From positions 16,537,856 to 16,601,855 of the forward strand of contig NC_135246.1 in assembly GCF_947623445.1 (NCBI RefSeq): a stretch of DNA of 64,000 bases, given 5' to 3'. Made by a program: the position numbers and the translations under genes. The stretch comes from Clavelina lepadiformis. Lineage: Eukaryota > Chordata > Ascidiacea > Aplousobranchia > Clavelinidae. The notes under the pieces were generated by a model. That model was not told where the DNA came from and ran no database searches. It saw only the letters and a program-made list of their open reading frames with translations. Below are positions 47,949-60,671 of this stretch, in pieces. Position 1 is the first letter of the stretch, and the number at the start of each line of letters is the position of its first letter.

Positions 47949-50900
47949 TATATGATACATTAGTAGAACTTTAAAAACTTATCAGCTTAAGTGAAAAGGC
48001 AACTGGGTCTGGTTTGGAATAAATTTACACACACTCTGACACTCACTGAAGTCAAAAACAAACCACACACTCACACACTACCTGACTAGGTCTACCAAAA
48101 TTTAAACTGCATGATCATAACTTGTTTGAAACTATGGATAAAATACCAAATAAAGACTGTTGTATAATAAAGCGAACTATAAAAAACTATAAAAGTTGTA
48201 TATGAACAGTTGTACACTGTTGTATATAAACTATAAAAGCACTCAAAACTATAAAAGCGATACGCAATTTTCAGACAACAAAAAATACACATAGTATAAA
48301 ACAGACGTCTCTATGCGTAGCCTCTTGGTAGACTAAAGATAAACATAATCTAACTCGTGACGGTGCGTCATGTGACTGTATGATTTACGGCATTCTACGT
48401 CACAAATGAATTTATGACGCATCGATGCCCGAGAGTACCCCCTAGTCTACGAACGGAACGTTATGGATAAATCGCGTTCGCTGTTTTTAAACGTTTTTGA
48501 ACAATATAGGTGTTGCCACGTTACTTATGTACACTACTTTCGCACCAACAAAAATACATTTGTTCTAAGTACTGCATAAAACGTCATTTTATGCTTTTGA
48601 ATTCTGCTTTATTTCACTGATATGGGCATGATTCCCATGCATCGATAAAGGCAGTAAACAGACGTAAGATAATATTACTTAGGCACAATGGAGTTTATAT
48701 ATCTGTGCTTTTTTGTTTCGTCTGGAAACTTACCTTGCGCAAACAAATGTCCAAACTCGAATAACAGAAGAAATTAAAGGCTGCTTTCTTTTTGCGATAA
48801 TCACTTTAGACGACAGGAACTTGATCAATTTAAGGCACTGGTACACAAACATTCTCGCTTGGACCTTGACTACAGTTTCTCTGTACTTATCTTTTCAACA
48901 AGTTAGGGTTACGGGTATGACTCATTAGCTCAAAACGGGAAACCACTACAAGGCACGCTTTAAGCCCGCAGGGTATCGTACCATTCTGCCGCACCAGGCT
49001 TGTTATATCAACAGTTTAAGAATGGCCATCCGGATGTACTTACTATACTACATAGCCTATAATTGAATAGGCGTTCAGCCGAATTTTGTCATTAGCCTGG
49101 GCAATTCAGCCTACTATAAATAATGTTGGTGTAACCTAAATGTGGAGTCATTCGTGTGTTAAATAACTTAGAATAAAAGTTTTTCCTAAACTTTTAAAAA
49201 TATCACAACTCTGCGATGTAACAACGCGAAAATACATTGCGTTATTTTTCAAGACGAAAATGACTACGCATGACATTTCTCTGATAAATTTCTACAAATC
49301 GCTAAATGGAAATTTCTGCTGAAACAGTACGTTCGTTTTATTCGTATGCTTTCTCGCTTCGCGTTAGTAAAACTAATATGGATTAACGTTTAGCATATAA
49401 TATACAGCATCAGTCACTGGCGATTAATTGAGCCAACGCATTACTCATCGGCATGGGACCAATTTTCGTGAGGTAGCAAAATATCACACAGTTGTTTTTT
49501 GGTACGGTTCTAATACATATTTCGCCCAACATCTGCACTTAGTTGTTAGTAGATAGGTTACTATTATTTCACCCGAAAAACTGTTGGTTCAAAGTTATTT
49601 TGCACAGTTCACTTTTAACCTAACTGAAGTGTCTGTTTAAAATGATAAGAATGCGAAAATCACCGTAATAATCAACTAGCAGACTGTGGTATTTCAACCA
49701 GAGTCGTAAACAAGTCATCAAACTCAAGTCGCAAGTCAAATCTTTTGGAAGAAATAACTCGAGTGTAGTTACTTTTTATCTAAAACCGAGTAAGTCATAC
49801 GGAAGGCAAAAATACCATTTTTTTGTCAACACGAAACCTTTAAAATCTTTACAAATTTGATTCATTTTGCTTTTCCATTTGCGTTCGTAGACAACAAATT
49901 TCCTTTTTAATTGATAGGTTACATTTTTGATGTGTTCAGTGGAAAAAAGAAATTATGTTTTAAAGGTAAAGCTGAAACCTTATCGACGACAACTGACTTT
50001 AGTCAAGTGAAGTCGTATGTTATAGGATGGGAATGGAGTCATCAAGTCTTCGCAAAAAGTTACTCAAGTCCTTATCATGAGTTCAAGTCATCACAATTAT
50101 GGTTGTTTGCAACCTATGCCTGTTAATAATAATTTTTATGCAATCGTCGGCATGATTTATTTTTCTGCTTGGTGAAACAGCGACAACCAGCGTGAAGATC
50201 AAACCATGTCCAGACAATATAATTATATCTGGAGATTGAAAGGCATAAGGCATATACACTTTTACAGGTTTGCTTCAAAATTAGGGAACAAGCTCATATA
50301 GTAACAATAATTAATAAGCCAAGTAAAAAAATTTTATGCGCATTTTTGTTTCATTACTTTTTATTTTAGTGTTGGTTGTCTTTGTTATCGTATATAATAT
50401 ACCTAAATCGTTTGTTTGTAAGCGTATGAAACTTGGTGATAGAGCTGGGCTCGGCAGTTTGCAATTTTGAGACTTATAACTCAAGTTATGTTTAATGTAG
50501 GCATAGGCTTAGATTAACTTAACATATTTAATTGTAATATGTATAAAGAAAGTAAAGGTGTTTAAGAAAAAGAGCGCAATATCAAAAACTCTACCCGTGT
50601 GAATACACGTAGTTGCCTCAGTATTATACTTAGCATATGTTTACGTATTGACGAAACATCAGACAAGGTATGCTTATAAAAAGCATGTAATAACGGATTA
50701 TTGCTCTTTTCTTTTTAGTGCATTTAACCCCGTTTCTAAAAGCTCACTTGGGACAAAATGGTTCGGTTTAATGGTCCAAATAATATGTTCAAGTTTTAAA
50801 AACGTTTAGGAAACGTGCAAAACTGGTGACACTAAGATCTGATTAGCGCTTCAATGGCTTCATTTAGTTTTAACTTGAACGTATTTTGGTTTGGGGGACG

Positions 50901-52560
50901 TTCTCACCTTGTATCCTCATAACACCATAGAATAGTTATCATCTTGCACTTTTAAGCCCTCAGGATATTGACGTTTTTATCCCGTTCATCAATAGCAGTT
51001 TTCTGTTTTAGTTTTGGAGAACAAAAAAGATGAACGTTCAAAGTAAAAGGATTCGCACTAGTATACACTTTGCAATAGTTAGATTTCAAAACAAAGACTT
51101 TAAGAACTAGAGTTTTATTAAGTTGTAAGGTTGCACACGACGCTATACTACTGGTTCATGTCCAACACGTGAAGTATGTATTGTAAGCAGTGTGAGATCG
51201 TTAGATCTTTAACACAACATATTGTTTGCCATGACATGTCGAGGCAGAAAGTGTTTACAAGGACGCTAATGCGTTAAGACCATCATCACAACATGCAAAT
51301 GTGGCAAAGTCTCTGAGGTTTGAAATGGGCAATGCATTAAGAAAATTAAGCAACATGCATGGGATATAAACTAGCAAACTCAAAACAATTTAGATGTAAA
51401 AAAGTGAACAACAACCACTTTTCCACATGAAAACGAAGTTGCAAAGGTCTTATAAGTAGGTAAATTGTTTCGAATTCAGTCAAGGAAAAAAGAAACCCAT
51501 TTGATTGGATGGTAAAAGAAAACCATACAAAAATTAATTCCAACCCAAAAATCAGAATTGCAACCAAAAATAGCTTGGCATGTTATTGGAAGCTGCTAAA
51601 CAACTTTACTAAATTAATCACGATGTGTATAAAGCATGTACTTGGTGGAAGGTAAACAGTTAAAAAGGTTACACAGCATCAAGAGGAAAGAATTTTTCTT
51701 CCAACTTAAGGCAAGTTTTTATTGCAACATTAATTCTGTTTTGCATGATAGTAACTAAAACAATGCTAATACTTTATACTATAGCAATAGCTAGAAGTAT
51801 CCTAGCAACTTAAATACACACTTTGGCGTTAATATAGATAGATACACAATTTTAAGTAACAAAAAAACATTTAAAAAGTCAAAAGTAACCTTTTAAATGA
51901 CTGAAACCTAAAATTTAAGCAAGCCAAAGATAACACAGGCAACAAGTTTTCAGCAGCTAATCTGACAAATTTATTACACATATGGAACAGTTTTTACTAG
52001 AACAGATACAAGTACAATTAAAAGTTAATACATGAGAAATAAAATTGTTTGGTAATTGTGACTGAAGGTAAAGGACCATAGGCGCCGAAGTTTACAAAAT
52101 GTAGGGTGTAAAAGTTAATAGGTGGGAATTCCCGTGTCAAGGATTGTTGTAAAAACACATAATAAAATAACATATCCTTCTAATCAATGTTATTTGCGAC
52201 AACAGCCATGCTGCAAGTTTTACGGCAAAAAATGAACGACGTTCTTATACGCATTATTCATTCATTGTCTATTATTTAATTATTATTCGTTTTTTAATTT
52301 ATTCGCATCATCTTTAGTTTTGCACTCGCTATTCTCTTTAAACTCTTTGCATGCGTCGTCCCAAGGTTATTTTTGGTCATTATGTTTGTCTGTACAGACG
52401 TAACTTCCGTAACACCAGAGACGAGAAAACACTTCCAACAAAAGCATATATAACCTTTTCACTCGAACTGTATTTATTTGAAACATACACACAGACATAA
52501 CCTTCAAAACAAGAGTAACGAAAGGTACATAATAAAACACACTGGGAAGTTAAAATAATA
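47949..52560. other. long gene-poor stretch
   Basis: About 4.6 kb without a supportable gene. A GAGTC/CAAGTC-rich segment at 49696-50109 resembles the element at 11937-12250. Near 52078 CATAGGCGCCGAAG may be one terminus of the hAT copy whose transposase fragment lies at 52561-53121. Confidence 0.4.
49696..50109. repeat. degenerate GAGTC/CAAGTC-rich repeat
   Basis: It begins CAACCAGAGTCGTAAACAAG and ends GATTATGGTTG-like (TCACAATTATGGTTG), with clusters of ACTCAAGTC and AAGTCATC at both ends. It looks related in style to the element at 11937-12250. No target-site duplication is visible and the limits are approximate. Confidence 0.35.
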
Positions 52561-53121
52561 TCACTTGGAAAAAGTATTCTGGCGAAAGGGACTGCGATCA
52601 ATCCATTCATTGATTATAGAATTTAAGTCAAGTTTGTCTGCTCTTTCCTTTAACATGTTTAAAATGCAAACGTGATTAAGCCGTTTCTGAGACATGGTCG
52701 TACGCAAATAAGTTTTCAGACGACGTGAAGTACTGAAAGATCGTTCTGCTTCACAGGCGGTACATGGCAATGACAAATAAATGCGGAGCAAGGTCAGAAC
52801 ATTTGGAAATAAATTTTTATAGCATGCATCGGTCTTAAAAAACTCACAAAAGTCATTCACAGAAACTAGCTCAAATAACTTTGCCTCAGCAACTATTCTA
52901 AGCTGTTGCAATTCAAGATCAAGACGATTTGTGTCCAAATCGTTGCCATACAGCTCTGCAATGCAACTAGAAATAGGTTTGCTTGATTGAAGTAACGCAT
53001 CTTCAACCGCTGAAGCTGACGTCAAATCTTCCTGAGGGTACCTCTTCTTCAATGCAGCGCAGCATTCCTGGAAAACTTTCACGTAGAGAGATGCATAGTA
53101 TCCTTTAAAAGGACTGAACAT
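52561..53121 (-). mobile_element. hAT transposase C-terminal fragment
   Basis: One open frame of 186 residues holds the end of a hAT transposase of the type fused to or resembling ZMYM1-like proteins. The dimerisation region is clear: NVLTLLRIYLSLPCTACEAE, then RSFSTSRRLKTYLRTTMSQK and RLNHVCILNML. The N-terminal zinc finger and most of the catalytic RNase H-like core are absent, so it is a 5'-truncated copy. The open part stays intact, which suggests a young insertion or selection. It stops 90 bp from the KDEL receptor stop codon, on the same strand. Confidence 0.9.
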
Positions 53122-53210
53122 ATTTCAATATAAAATGGAAACATGATTGTTTAAATACTTGGCAACTGACAATGGAGTGCAACAATTACATATTCACAAA
53201 CAAAGAAATA

Positions 53211-53876
53211 TTAAATATTTGTGATCAAATTTAACTTTTCTTCCTTTTGGATAAGTGTTGTGATTGTTTCCTTTGTGATATAAAGATACAAAAAATCAAT
53301 ATACAGGAATGTTTGCACACATCCTGCCCCAATAGCAATCATATCAAAATAGCCTTGAGTATAATACCTATAGATCCAGTTGACAATATACAAAGCACGA
53401 TACATGCCCAAGAATGTTAGATATTGTACTGTAACAGCTTCAGGTCTTCCTGTTTTAGAAATCACATACAGTTGTGGTAATATTGCGACGCTTTCTAAAT
53501 AAATACTGAATGTCCAAAAGATTTCTAATGTTTGAAATTCATGGTTAAACACTAAAGCAAGTACAGTCGACAAAATAACAAGTCCCAAAGCAAGTAAATG
53601 AGGATCTGTTTTACGATCATATGTTTCTTTAAACTTCAGGTAAATTGACAAAACTGTAGTGTAAGTTATACTGATGTAAGTTATCTTCATTGCAGTGTTA
53701 TAGATTGAAAAGAAATTTAAAAATAAATCCAAATATCGTGTCGTATACACCAACGCAAAAAGCACTTGGCTCAAGGCAGACAAGCCAGCAGAAGATTTGC
53801 TTTGCCATAACTTTGCCAGAAGCAATAACATAGCAGTCAAATGGAGCATATCAGCAGTGAAGCGAAAGGCATTCAT
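53211..53876 (-). CDS. KDELR: ER lumen protein-retaining receptor (KDEL receptor), intronless
   Basis: KDEL receptors are seven-helix Golgi proteins of the SWEET/PQ-loop fold that bind C-terminal KDEL signals at acidic pH and return ER residents by COPI vesicles. The 221-residue frame is complete and uninterrupted: start MNAFRFTADMLHLTAMLLLL, then SQVLFALVYTTRYLDLF, YLKFKETYDRKTDPH, LEIFWTFSIYLESVAILPQL, YRALYIVNWIYRYY and DFLYLYITKE. The length matches the family (212-214 residues in vertebrates), with a longer C-terminal tail. The conserved Arg/Tyr/Trp ligand-site residues lie in TTRYLD and YRALYIVNWIYRYY. Vertebrate genes have introns, while this copy has none. That could mean intron loss or a retrocopy; I see no poly(A) tail or flanking duplications. 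Confidence 0.97.
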   Translation of the reverse strand: MNAFRFTADMLHLTAMLLLLAKLWQSKSSAGLSALSQVLFALVYTTRYLDLFLNFFSIYNTAMKITYISITYTTVLSIYLKFKETYDRKTDPHLLALGLVILSTVLALVFNHEFQTLEIFWTFSIYLESVAILPQLYVISKTGRPEAVTVQYLTFLGMYRALYIVNWIYRYYTQGYFDMIAIGAGCVQTFLYIDFLYLYITKETITTLIQKEEKLNLITNI

Positions 53877-55423
53877 GTTTTCTTGAGACTTTCACTTTGC
53901 CAGTGTAAACAAGTATACTTTTTCTAGGTGATAACTCAATAGTGATGACAAACACTTGCACCTATGAAATATATTCTGCCAAACCTACAGTAAAATTTTA
54001 TGTTTGTGTTCATTTAGGGGTAATTTCATAAATTATATAACGAATAATTGTAGATACTTTGTTTATACCGTACATATAACATGATACATATTGTACTAGC
54101 AACTGTTTGTATATATATCTCAGTCATACGACTTTTTCTCTGCAAATGAGCTGAATATAAATGGATAATAAAAAACAACTATAAAACAGTTTACACTAAT
54201 TTGAGCTATGGGACTACATATAGTACGACAAAATGCGGATATAGTACAGTAGAGAGTGGTCCTACAAATTAATTCAAAGTTTTATTTGGAAGGCAGTGGA
54301 CCTATCATGGTTGCAGATGCCAAGAGCTTAACCTAAGAATGCAGAATGTTGTAGAAAGTAACTTCCCTTATTTCAGCTTGACACAACCTACTGCTGGGTA
54401 AACATATGTCAGGACATTTAGAAGGTTATGGTGGTATGAATATAGAAGAAATGATGAACGAACATCAGCGACGGTATAGATATGTCTGTATGTTACTGGT
54501 ACTCTGATATATAACTGATGTATGCTGCTGCAACAAAATCTTTGTGCTGAACTACTGATTACCAGTATTTAGCCCGCCCCTAATCTATTTTGGAGTCAGC
54601 TGACTAAAAAATGACGTTTATACATTTAACGCTATAGTCTGAAAAAACTGTATAAGATAACACCTAACCAAATTACACCAACAGCAGACATGAGCCTACA
54701 AAATACAAAACAATTAGAAAAACGCTGTCTAGCCTAGTGGCTTGCTATCACTAGGCTAGACGGCTAGTATCACAGGCAACCAACACTACAACACGTTATG
54801 GTTCCTGTTTTACGGTGTAAATTTTGTCAACGTCACTTGTCTAAGTAAACAAAGCCTTCGTCATGCGAAGATCATTGACCGTGTCAAGTCATATATCAGT
54901 GATTCCTATAACCTTTCCACTTGCGGACCACTTGCTGCATTAATTCCATTTTCGCGGACCCCCAAATTCAAAATTGTTACCGTGTTTAGTAGACTATTTA
55001 TGAAGAATTAAAGTATATAACTGCTTAGTAATTGACCGGCTGCTATGCTGCTGGCTGAGCTTTGCAAAAGTGGCGTAGCGGCCAATGTTCAAGTGCTATA
55101 TAGGCCTATGCTTTATAAAAGTGGCAATTTTATTACTGAGCAATAAAAGTAACGTCGTTAAAAAGGTCAAAAATGTTATTTACTACGTAAAACTTGCATG
55201 TTACGCATCAGTTGTTTCATGGCAGCTGTATCTTTTAACTGCGCATATAAATCCACTTTGATTGCAGCCAATTTTTGATTTATTTAGTGGCAGATTTGTA
55301 AACTGACGCTGGTGAGTTGAGTTTCCAAAATATGGCCTAAATATCAATAAATATGGTATAGTTTTAAGTCAAACCGTCATAGCCTACTTCTTGCATCATA
55401 GAAAAAAGCCTGGAAACCTGGTA
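53877..55423. other. no gene recognised
   Basis: It probably includes the KDELR promoter. Near 54897 CAGTGATTCCTATAACCTTTCC resembles a hAT terminus with GCGGACC motifs, but I found no partner end. Otherwise nothing stands out. Confidence 0.4.
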
Positions 55424-56713
55424 GGGGAGACCGGGGTTAGTTGGAAAAAATTTTAGGAAAATTTAAACTACCAAAATTCAGAATGATCTTCGAAACCTTT
55501 ATCTAGTCTGGCATAATGACTACGCTGATCTACAACTTATTACAAAAGATTGACCAGAAATTATTACAGGTTTACGCACAAACTTTAATTTTTCAGACAT
55601 CAGTCACGTGTTTCAACTAACCCCGAAGCCGGGGTTTGTTGGAAAACCACACGGGGTTAGTTGGAAAATATATCGATTTGTTATATACAGTATTCAAAAG
55701 TGTCTGTTCTTTGAATGTCAATCAATCTATTGTGGATTGTAGCCCGACAAGTCAACAGGGAAGACAAATTTCTGCTGACAGCGTTCGTATTAACACCAGT
55801 TTCACTGCCTTTTCCATTACATACTTTGGAGTAGATCCACGTTGAGTTTTGCGTTTATACTCGCGCATACTTTCAATTAAAAAGTGTAGATATTTATCGA
55901 TCTGTATCAAATTATGGCGAAGGTAGGTCGGGTGCGTTGTTGCGTTGCTGTTACGATGCTGCGTTGTTGACTCCTTGTTTCAGAAGGTTGCCATTTCTGT
56001 TCACTGTCTCCTTCGCTCATATATTAAAATAAATGAACACGAGGTTCTGAGTTTAACCTTTACTCAATCTTGCGTCCTGTGCACAAGCGGTGCAAAACGG
56101 AATGGGTCGGTAAAACAAACTAACAGTGCTTAAATCAACATGTGCTGGGAGCATTGTGAGGGCGCCAACCAGCGACAAAACAAACAGAAAACCAACGGCC
56201 GCTACAAAATAACAAGTTCCAACTTAACTGTACGAGGCTGTATAAGTAAAAGATATGAATTCCATCAAGCATTAATAAAAGAAATTTTTACACATATGGT
56301 TTTACATATTCCAACTAACCCCATTCAAAATTTTCCAACTAACCCCGTATGCACATGGGAGAGAAAACTTACTTTTTATGTAGCCACTAACCCAGGTAAT
56401 TTAATTGCCTCTGCCTTTTCTGGTACCATGGCACCTATGGTCAATATAGACTAATGAACTTTCACTTATCTCTTTAGAGCACTATGTTACACTATATTTA
56501 CCAACAAGCTCGAATTTTAGTTCAAAGTGTAAAAAACAGAAAAACGTGTACCACTCTTATGCTTCTGCTCTGAGACCAATAAAATTAACATGGCGAATAG
56601 ATAACATCGTCGTAAATCACTAAGCGGCAGTAAAGATTTACAAAGATGTTCGGGGAGTACTAAAACAGCGATTTTTCAACTAACTCCGTTTTCCAACTAT
56701 CCCCGGTCTCCCC
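55424..56713. mobile_element. 1.3 kb TA-flanked inverted-repeat element
   Basis: The ends start GGGGAGACCGGGGTTAGTTG and end with its near-perfect complement (CAACTATCCCCGGTCTCCCC), a terminal inverted repeat of at least 24 bp with one mismatch. TA lies on both sides (55422-55423 and 56714-56715). Parts of the terminal repeat recur inside: CAACTAACCCCG with CGGGGTTTGTTGG around 55615-55670, and CCAACTAACCCC twice at 56309-56345. Open frames at 55636-55845 and 56140-56454 show no transposase motif, so it is non-autonomous, most like a Tc1/mariner-type MITE. Confidence 0.85.
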
Positions 56714-58038
56714 TATACTTGGTAAATTGTTTGGTGGCATATTAAAATGCAAATTTCATTTAGATGCAAGCGTTATCGAAACGTAAATGCAAGTTTCATT
56801 GTAAAAACTTGAGTTTTTCGACCAACCGAACTAAATGTTCGAGCAAACACTGCATGACCGGTTCGTGGTGTAATCCAAAACGTGCGGGTCCTATATTCGG
56901 TACTATTTTAAAAAAGTAGTGTACTCCGGTACTTTGTCGGTACTCGGTACCGGTACTTTTTATGTAAAAGATGCCGCTGCAAATGTAATGTTTGCCGCTA
57001 TTATGCCCCATGTAAAGGTTACTCTAGGTCAAAACATATGTGACGTTAATCGCTTACAATTTTACTTGATTATTTTAGATTAAAAAAGAGCAACAGATCC
57101 CAAAATTAGCATTAAGAATTAATTAGCATGTATTTTTGAAAACACACTTGTTAAAATTTTGAAACTATCACGTGAAAAGTACCGAGTCCCGGGACCGACT
57201 GAAATTTCTTGAAAAAAGTAAGTCAGTACAGAGATTCCATACTTTTTTTCAAAAGTAAAGACGGTACCGGTACTAAAAAAGTACCGCGGTACAGTAATTC
57301 GGTACTGCCCACCTATGTTGAAGGTATAGTCAAATATGACGTAGTCTGCAGTTTGTTCTTCCGCGTCACACTCTCAAGCAACAGATTTTGCCACTCCCCA
57401 TTCACAGAGTATTGAGCTGAATCGTCTGATGCCACTTATCCTTACAGTCTAGCAAGAATATCCGAGGCGGCAAAAGTCCAGTAGTGTAGGATTTGTACAA
57501 GAATCAGGAAAAACTTATGAAGTCCATAGAAGAGCTTTCTTCCCAACCCGTAGGCCTATTCAATTTCTGTCCAACGGACCGCACTGATGCCAAGGTTTTC
57601 AACGTCTTCTAACGATTGCCGTGGGACCAGAAGAAGGGGGTATCGTGGCAGTTTTAGCTGAACGGCTTGTTTTTTGTTTTTATTTTGCTGTTGGCAAAAA
57701 ACTTAAGTTGACTTAGTCAAAGTTGTATTGTAAGTTGGGCCGGGCTTTTCAGTTCCCGTCGGGCTCGTGCTTAAGTTTGAAAAAACCGTCGAGCAAGATT
57801 TGTGGGGAAAGAAGCAGCCCCCAGAAACACCTGTCAGGTGTCTTAGCTTAGACCTACACCATAGCCTATATATAGGTTAGGCCTACTTGCAATGATGAGA
57901 TTCTTGTTTTTTTAGAATCAAAAAATTCAGAAATCATCGACAGGTAGAATTGTTTGTCAACTATCGGTCATCTTACTTTACAATTTAAAAATGTTTTTCA
58001 TTAATTTCATAAACCAATAAATTTTAAAGCGAAAAGTG
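56714..58038. other. repeat-rich intergenic region
   Basis: Holds the GGTACCGGTAC-rich segment at 56880-57315. The rest has no recognisable gene. Confidence 0.4.
56880..57315. repeat. GGTACCGGTACTTT-rich inverted repeat
   Basis: The left part (TCGGTACTATTTTAAAAAAG, GTACTCGGTACCGGTACTTT) and the right part (GACGGTACCGGTACTAAAAA, GTACCGCGGTACAG) are dense in the same short palindromic words, in inverted order, around a ~250-bp AT-rich core. It looks like a non-autonomous transposon, but I cannot fix its ends. Confidence 0.45.
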
Positions 58039-58194
58039 CAGTGGAGGGATTTAGCCGGTTCTTGGAATTTTAATGACCTCCGCGAACCGGTTGTTAACAA
58101 GCGTATGTATAGGCCTATGTTATACCGGCCCCGGATCAATTGGCATGGTGCTAGTGAGAGAACCGGATGTTAAAACATTTCAATCCCACCACTG
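58039..58194. mobile_element. short hAT MITE (156 bp)
   Basis: The ends CAGTGGAGGGATTTAG and AATCCCACCACTG are imperfect inverted repeats, with an inner GAACCGG/CCGGTTC pair. The flanking 8-mers GAAAAGTG (58031-58038) and GAATAGTG (58195-58202) match at 7 of 8 positions. This insertion is older than the other hAT MITEs in the window. Confidence 0.8.
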
Positions 58195-58202
58195 GAATAG
58201 TG

Positions 58203-59081
58203 CAATAAACCAGTGCTTCCCGAGTCAATCTCAACCTTTTACATGTCGTTTTGCACCAGGTTCGACAAAATCCTCTAACTAGCGCTAGAGAGCATTGTTT
58301 GCAGACCAAACATGACAAAACATTGATTTTGTTAGAGCATGAAAAGACAAAACTGGAAATCTTCGCACACACGGCAGAAGTGTTAGTTGTATGAGGCGCG
58401 GGTAGTGTAAAGAGCTGCGTGTACTTTATACGGTTCGGTATGAGCAGTCAAGCCCAATCCAGCCTGTCACTAAAGGTTGTGATGTAAAAGGCAAGTTACA
58501 GTGAAGGTTCGGTCGGATATAGTTTGCTGGTATTGGTTGTTCAAATTAAATGTCAGCTTTGTGTTGTATTGTCAGGTTGAGAGCTAAGACTTTTAGCAAC
58601 TAAAAATATACGATGTAGTTGTGTACGTCTATACAATCATGTCAGTCAAGCGTGGCGCAAAGGTCAGCTGGTATCCCGCATATGCTAAATTATGAAAGCA
58701 TATGCAGTTAAGTTTTAGTGAACACAATTGATCGAGAGCGGCTGAAACTAAATTAACTATAGTCGATTTCCTTCGAAGCATTAAGTAACTGTATGTCAAT
58801 AATTAATTGTCGTTGAACGATGTTAAAGGTTTGTGGTTGAGTATAATGTTTCAGTTGTACACTAACGTGATATACCTCAGGCTTAATCCTGTTATTTTAT
58901 CGTAGCTAGTCAATCCATTGTCAGTCATTCGACTTGATTGTCTGACTTGAAGATTAGTTTAGGTGTGAATCATGGTAAGCGTTATTACAAGAATTACACA
59001 TCTCACAAACTTACTGATCTGAAGAATTTTTTTGAACTACAACAAAGTTTGTGACTGAAGATTGTTTGGTTTATACATCGC
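58203..59081. other. upstream of the Ly6-like gene
   Basis: No element recognised. Probably contains the promoter and 5' untranslated region of the gene at 59082. Confidence 0.4.
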
Positions 59082-60671
59082 ATGGATCGGGCAATTTTAG
59101 CGGCTTTATTTGGTTTGCTTTTGGTGAGCAAAGTTTACGGTAAGTTGCTGAAATCCATGACAAACCATTGCATGTTCTTGCCTTTGATGTGGTTTAGACT
59201 TAGACTGCATGCTTCAGTGCCTCGCTATTTATGAACTTGATTGCCGTGGAGGCGCTGAAGCTATATATATGGCGCAGTCTTCTCACTGCACCATGTGTTT
59301 AGTGTATAGGCCTATGTATGTAATCACGTATATGAGTCGGACGTGAAAAACCTGGAGGTCGATGCCATAACACCTATTTTATGAACACTTAATCCCATTT
59401 TCTTTAAACCTCAGAGTACAACGCTTTGTGTACAACTTGTGGCTGGAAGGTATATTATAGAACAGTGAGCTATTTTCTCCCAAGAGTTAACCAAACCTTT
59501 TCGATTACAATTGTACGTTTTGTTCATTATGCTGCACTGTCTGCTGCAGTTTGTTTTGCCAATCTGTCATTAAAACAACATAGACAATCAGCATTTTCAA
59601 CATGGAAACCAGCGAGGTTGTAACTAAACGCCATTTTTATGTTTGACCTACAAATATTACGCAATAAACAATGAAACTTGAACCCCGTAAACCCCATTGA
59701 AACCGTCTCTATCACCCTTTGCTAAGTACCGGTACTTGGCTCTGATCGATTCGGTCAATTGCGTTTCATTGACTTCTGAAAGAAAGTTTTGTGGGACAGA
59801 AAATAAGTCAAAACAAACTTCTACGCATAAGGTAGTAAGAAAATCCGAAAATCTGATTAAGCTTTGTTGTTGTGGTTTGACCAAAATGTGCTTGGATAAA
59901 CGTGAACATAGTTATTAGCAGTAGACGTTTGCATTCCCATACTCTATTTTTTAACACGATACTATGTGAAAGAAATACCACAAATTTCTGATGAAGTCAA
60001 AGCCATCAAATTACCGCCGGGTGCAAATAAGTTGATCCCATTTTAGAACATCTGTGTCAAGTTGCCGCCTCTACAAGGATCTGATTACGGTCTCTGCAGG
60101 CATTATACACTACTCTATAGTGTTATCTTAATTGTTAAGTGGATAGGTGTTAATTACGTTCTGGATATCGGTTGTGTACTTAAATATCTTCTCCCCTCTG
60201 TACATTAATGCCCTGTTATACGATTGCGTTGCCTCGGGGTTCTAAGTCGCGGCCTGGCGATTTTCATTGATAAAACAATTGTAACGCAGCAGAAAACTGT
60301 CCGAGACAGGAAGCCCGTTGTCTGCAATTTTTACATTGAAAACGTTAAATTTGGGTTCTTTTGTGTTCCACTCATTGCGCTGCAGTAACAATTAAACTCG
60401 GTTCGCTTTCCGAGGTGTATACAGCGCTAAATCATATCTTTGACATCTGGAATGACAGCTTTGCCGCATGACTTTGCAAACATTGATATAATGTTCAATC
60501 TTATTGACACAAATTTAATTTTTTTATTTATTTAATTGCTTTAAAAAAATTCTTAAAACTACTCTCAACATTATATCAAAACCAAACTAAGTACTATGAA
60601 ATATTGAAAGTATGTTGGTTAATAGTATTTTTCTTTTTTTAGGGGAATGTGTGGACGAAGGTGTGAGACGA
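59082..60671 (+). CDS. secreted or GPI-anchored Ly6-type protein, first three exons
   Basis: Exon 1 (59082-59139) starts MDRAILAALFGLLLVSKVYG, a clear signal peptide, ending at gtaagt. Exon 2 (about 59414-59448) joins in phase and reads EYNALCTTCGWK, with the LCxxC opening of Ly6/uPAR domains. Exon 3 (about 60642-60675) follows a long pyrimidine tract and reads GECVDEGVRRK before a gtaaga donor. The remaining cysteines and the end must lie in later exons to the right, which I could not define with confidence. Three-finger proteins of this class act as toxin-like modulators, cell-surface receptors or adhesion proteins, so no specific role can be assigned. Confidence 0.55.

Noticed and set aside
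54897-55423. hAT element from the CAGTGATTCC terminus
   Set aside because: Only one end could be seen; no inverted partner or duplicated 8-mer was found, so limits cannot be given.
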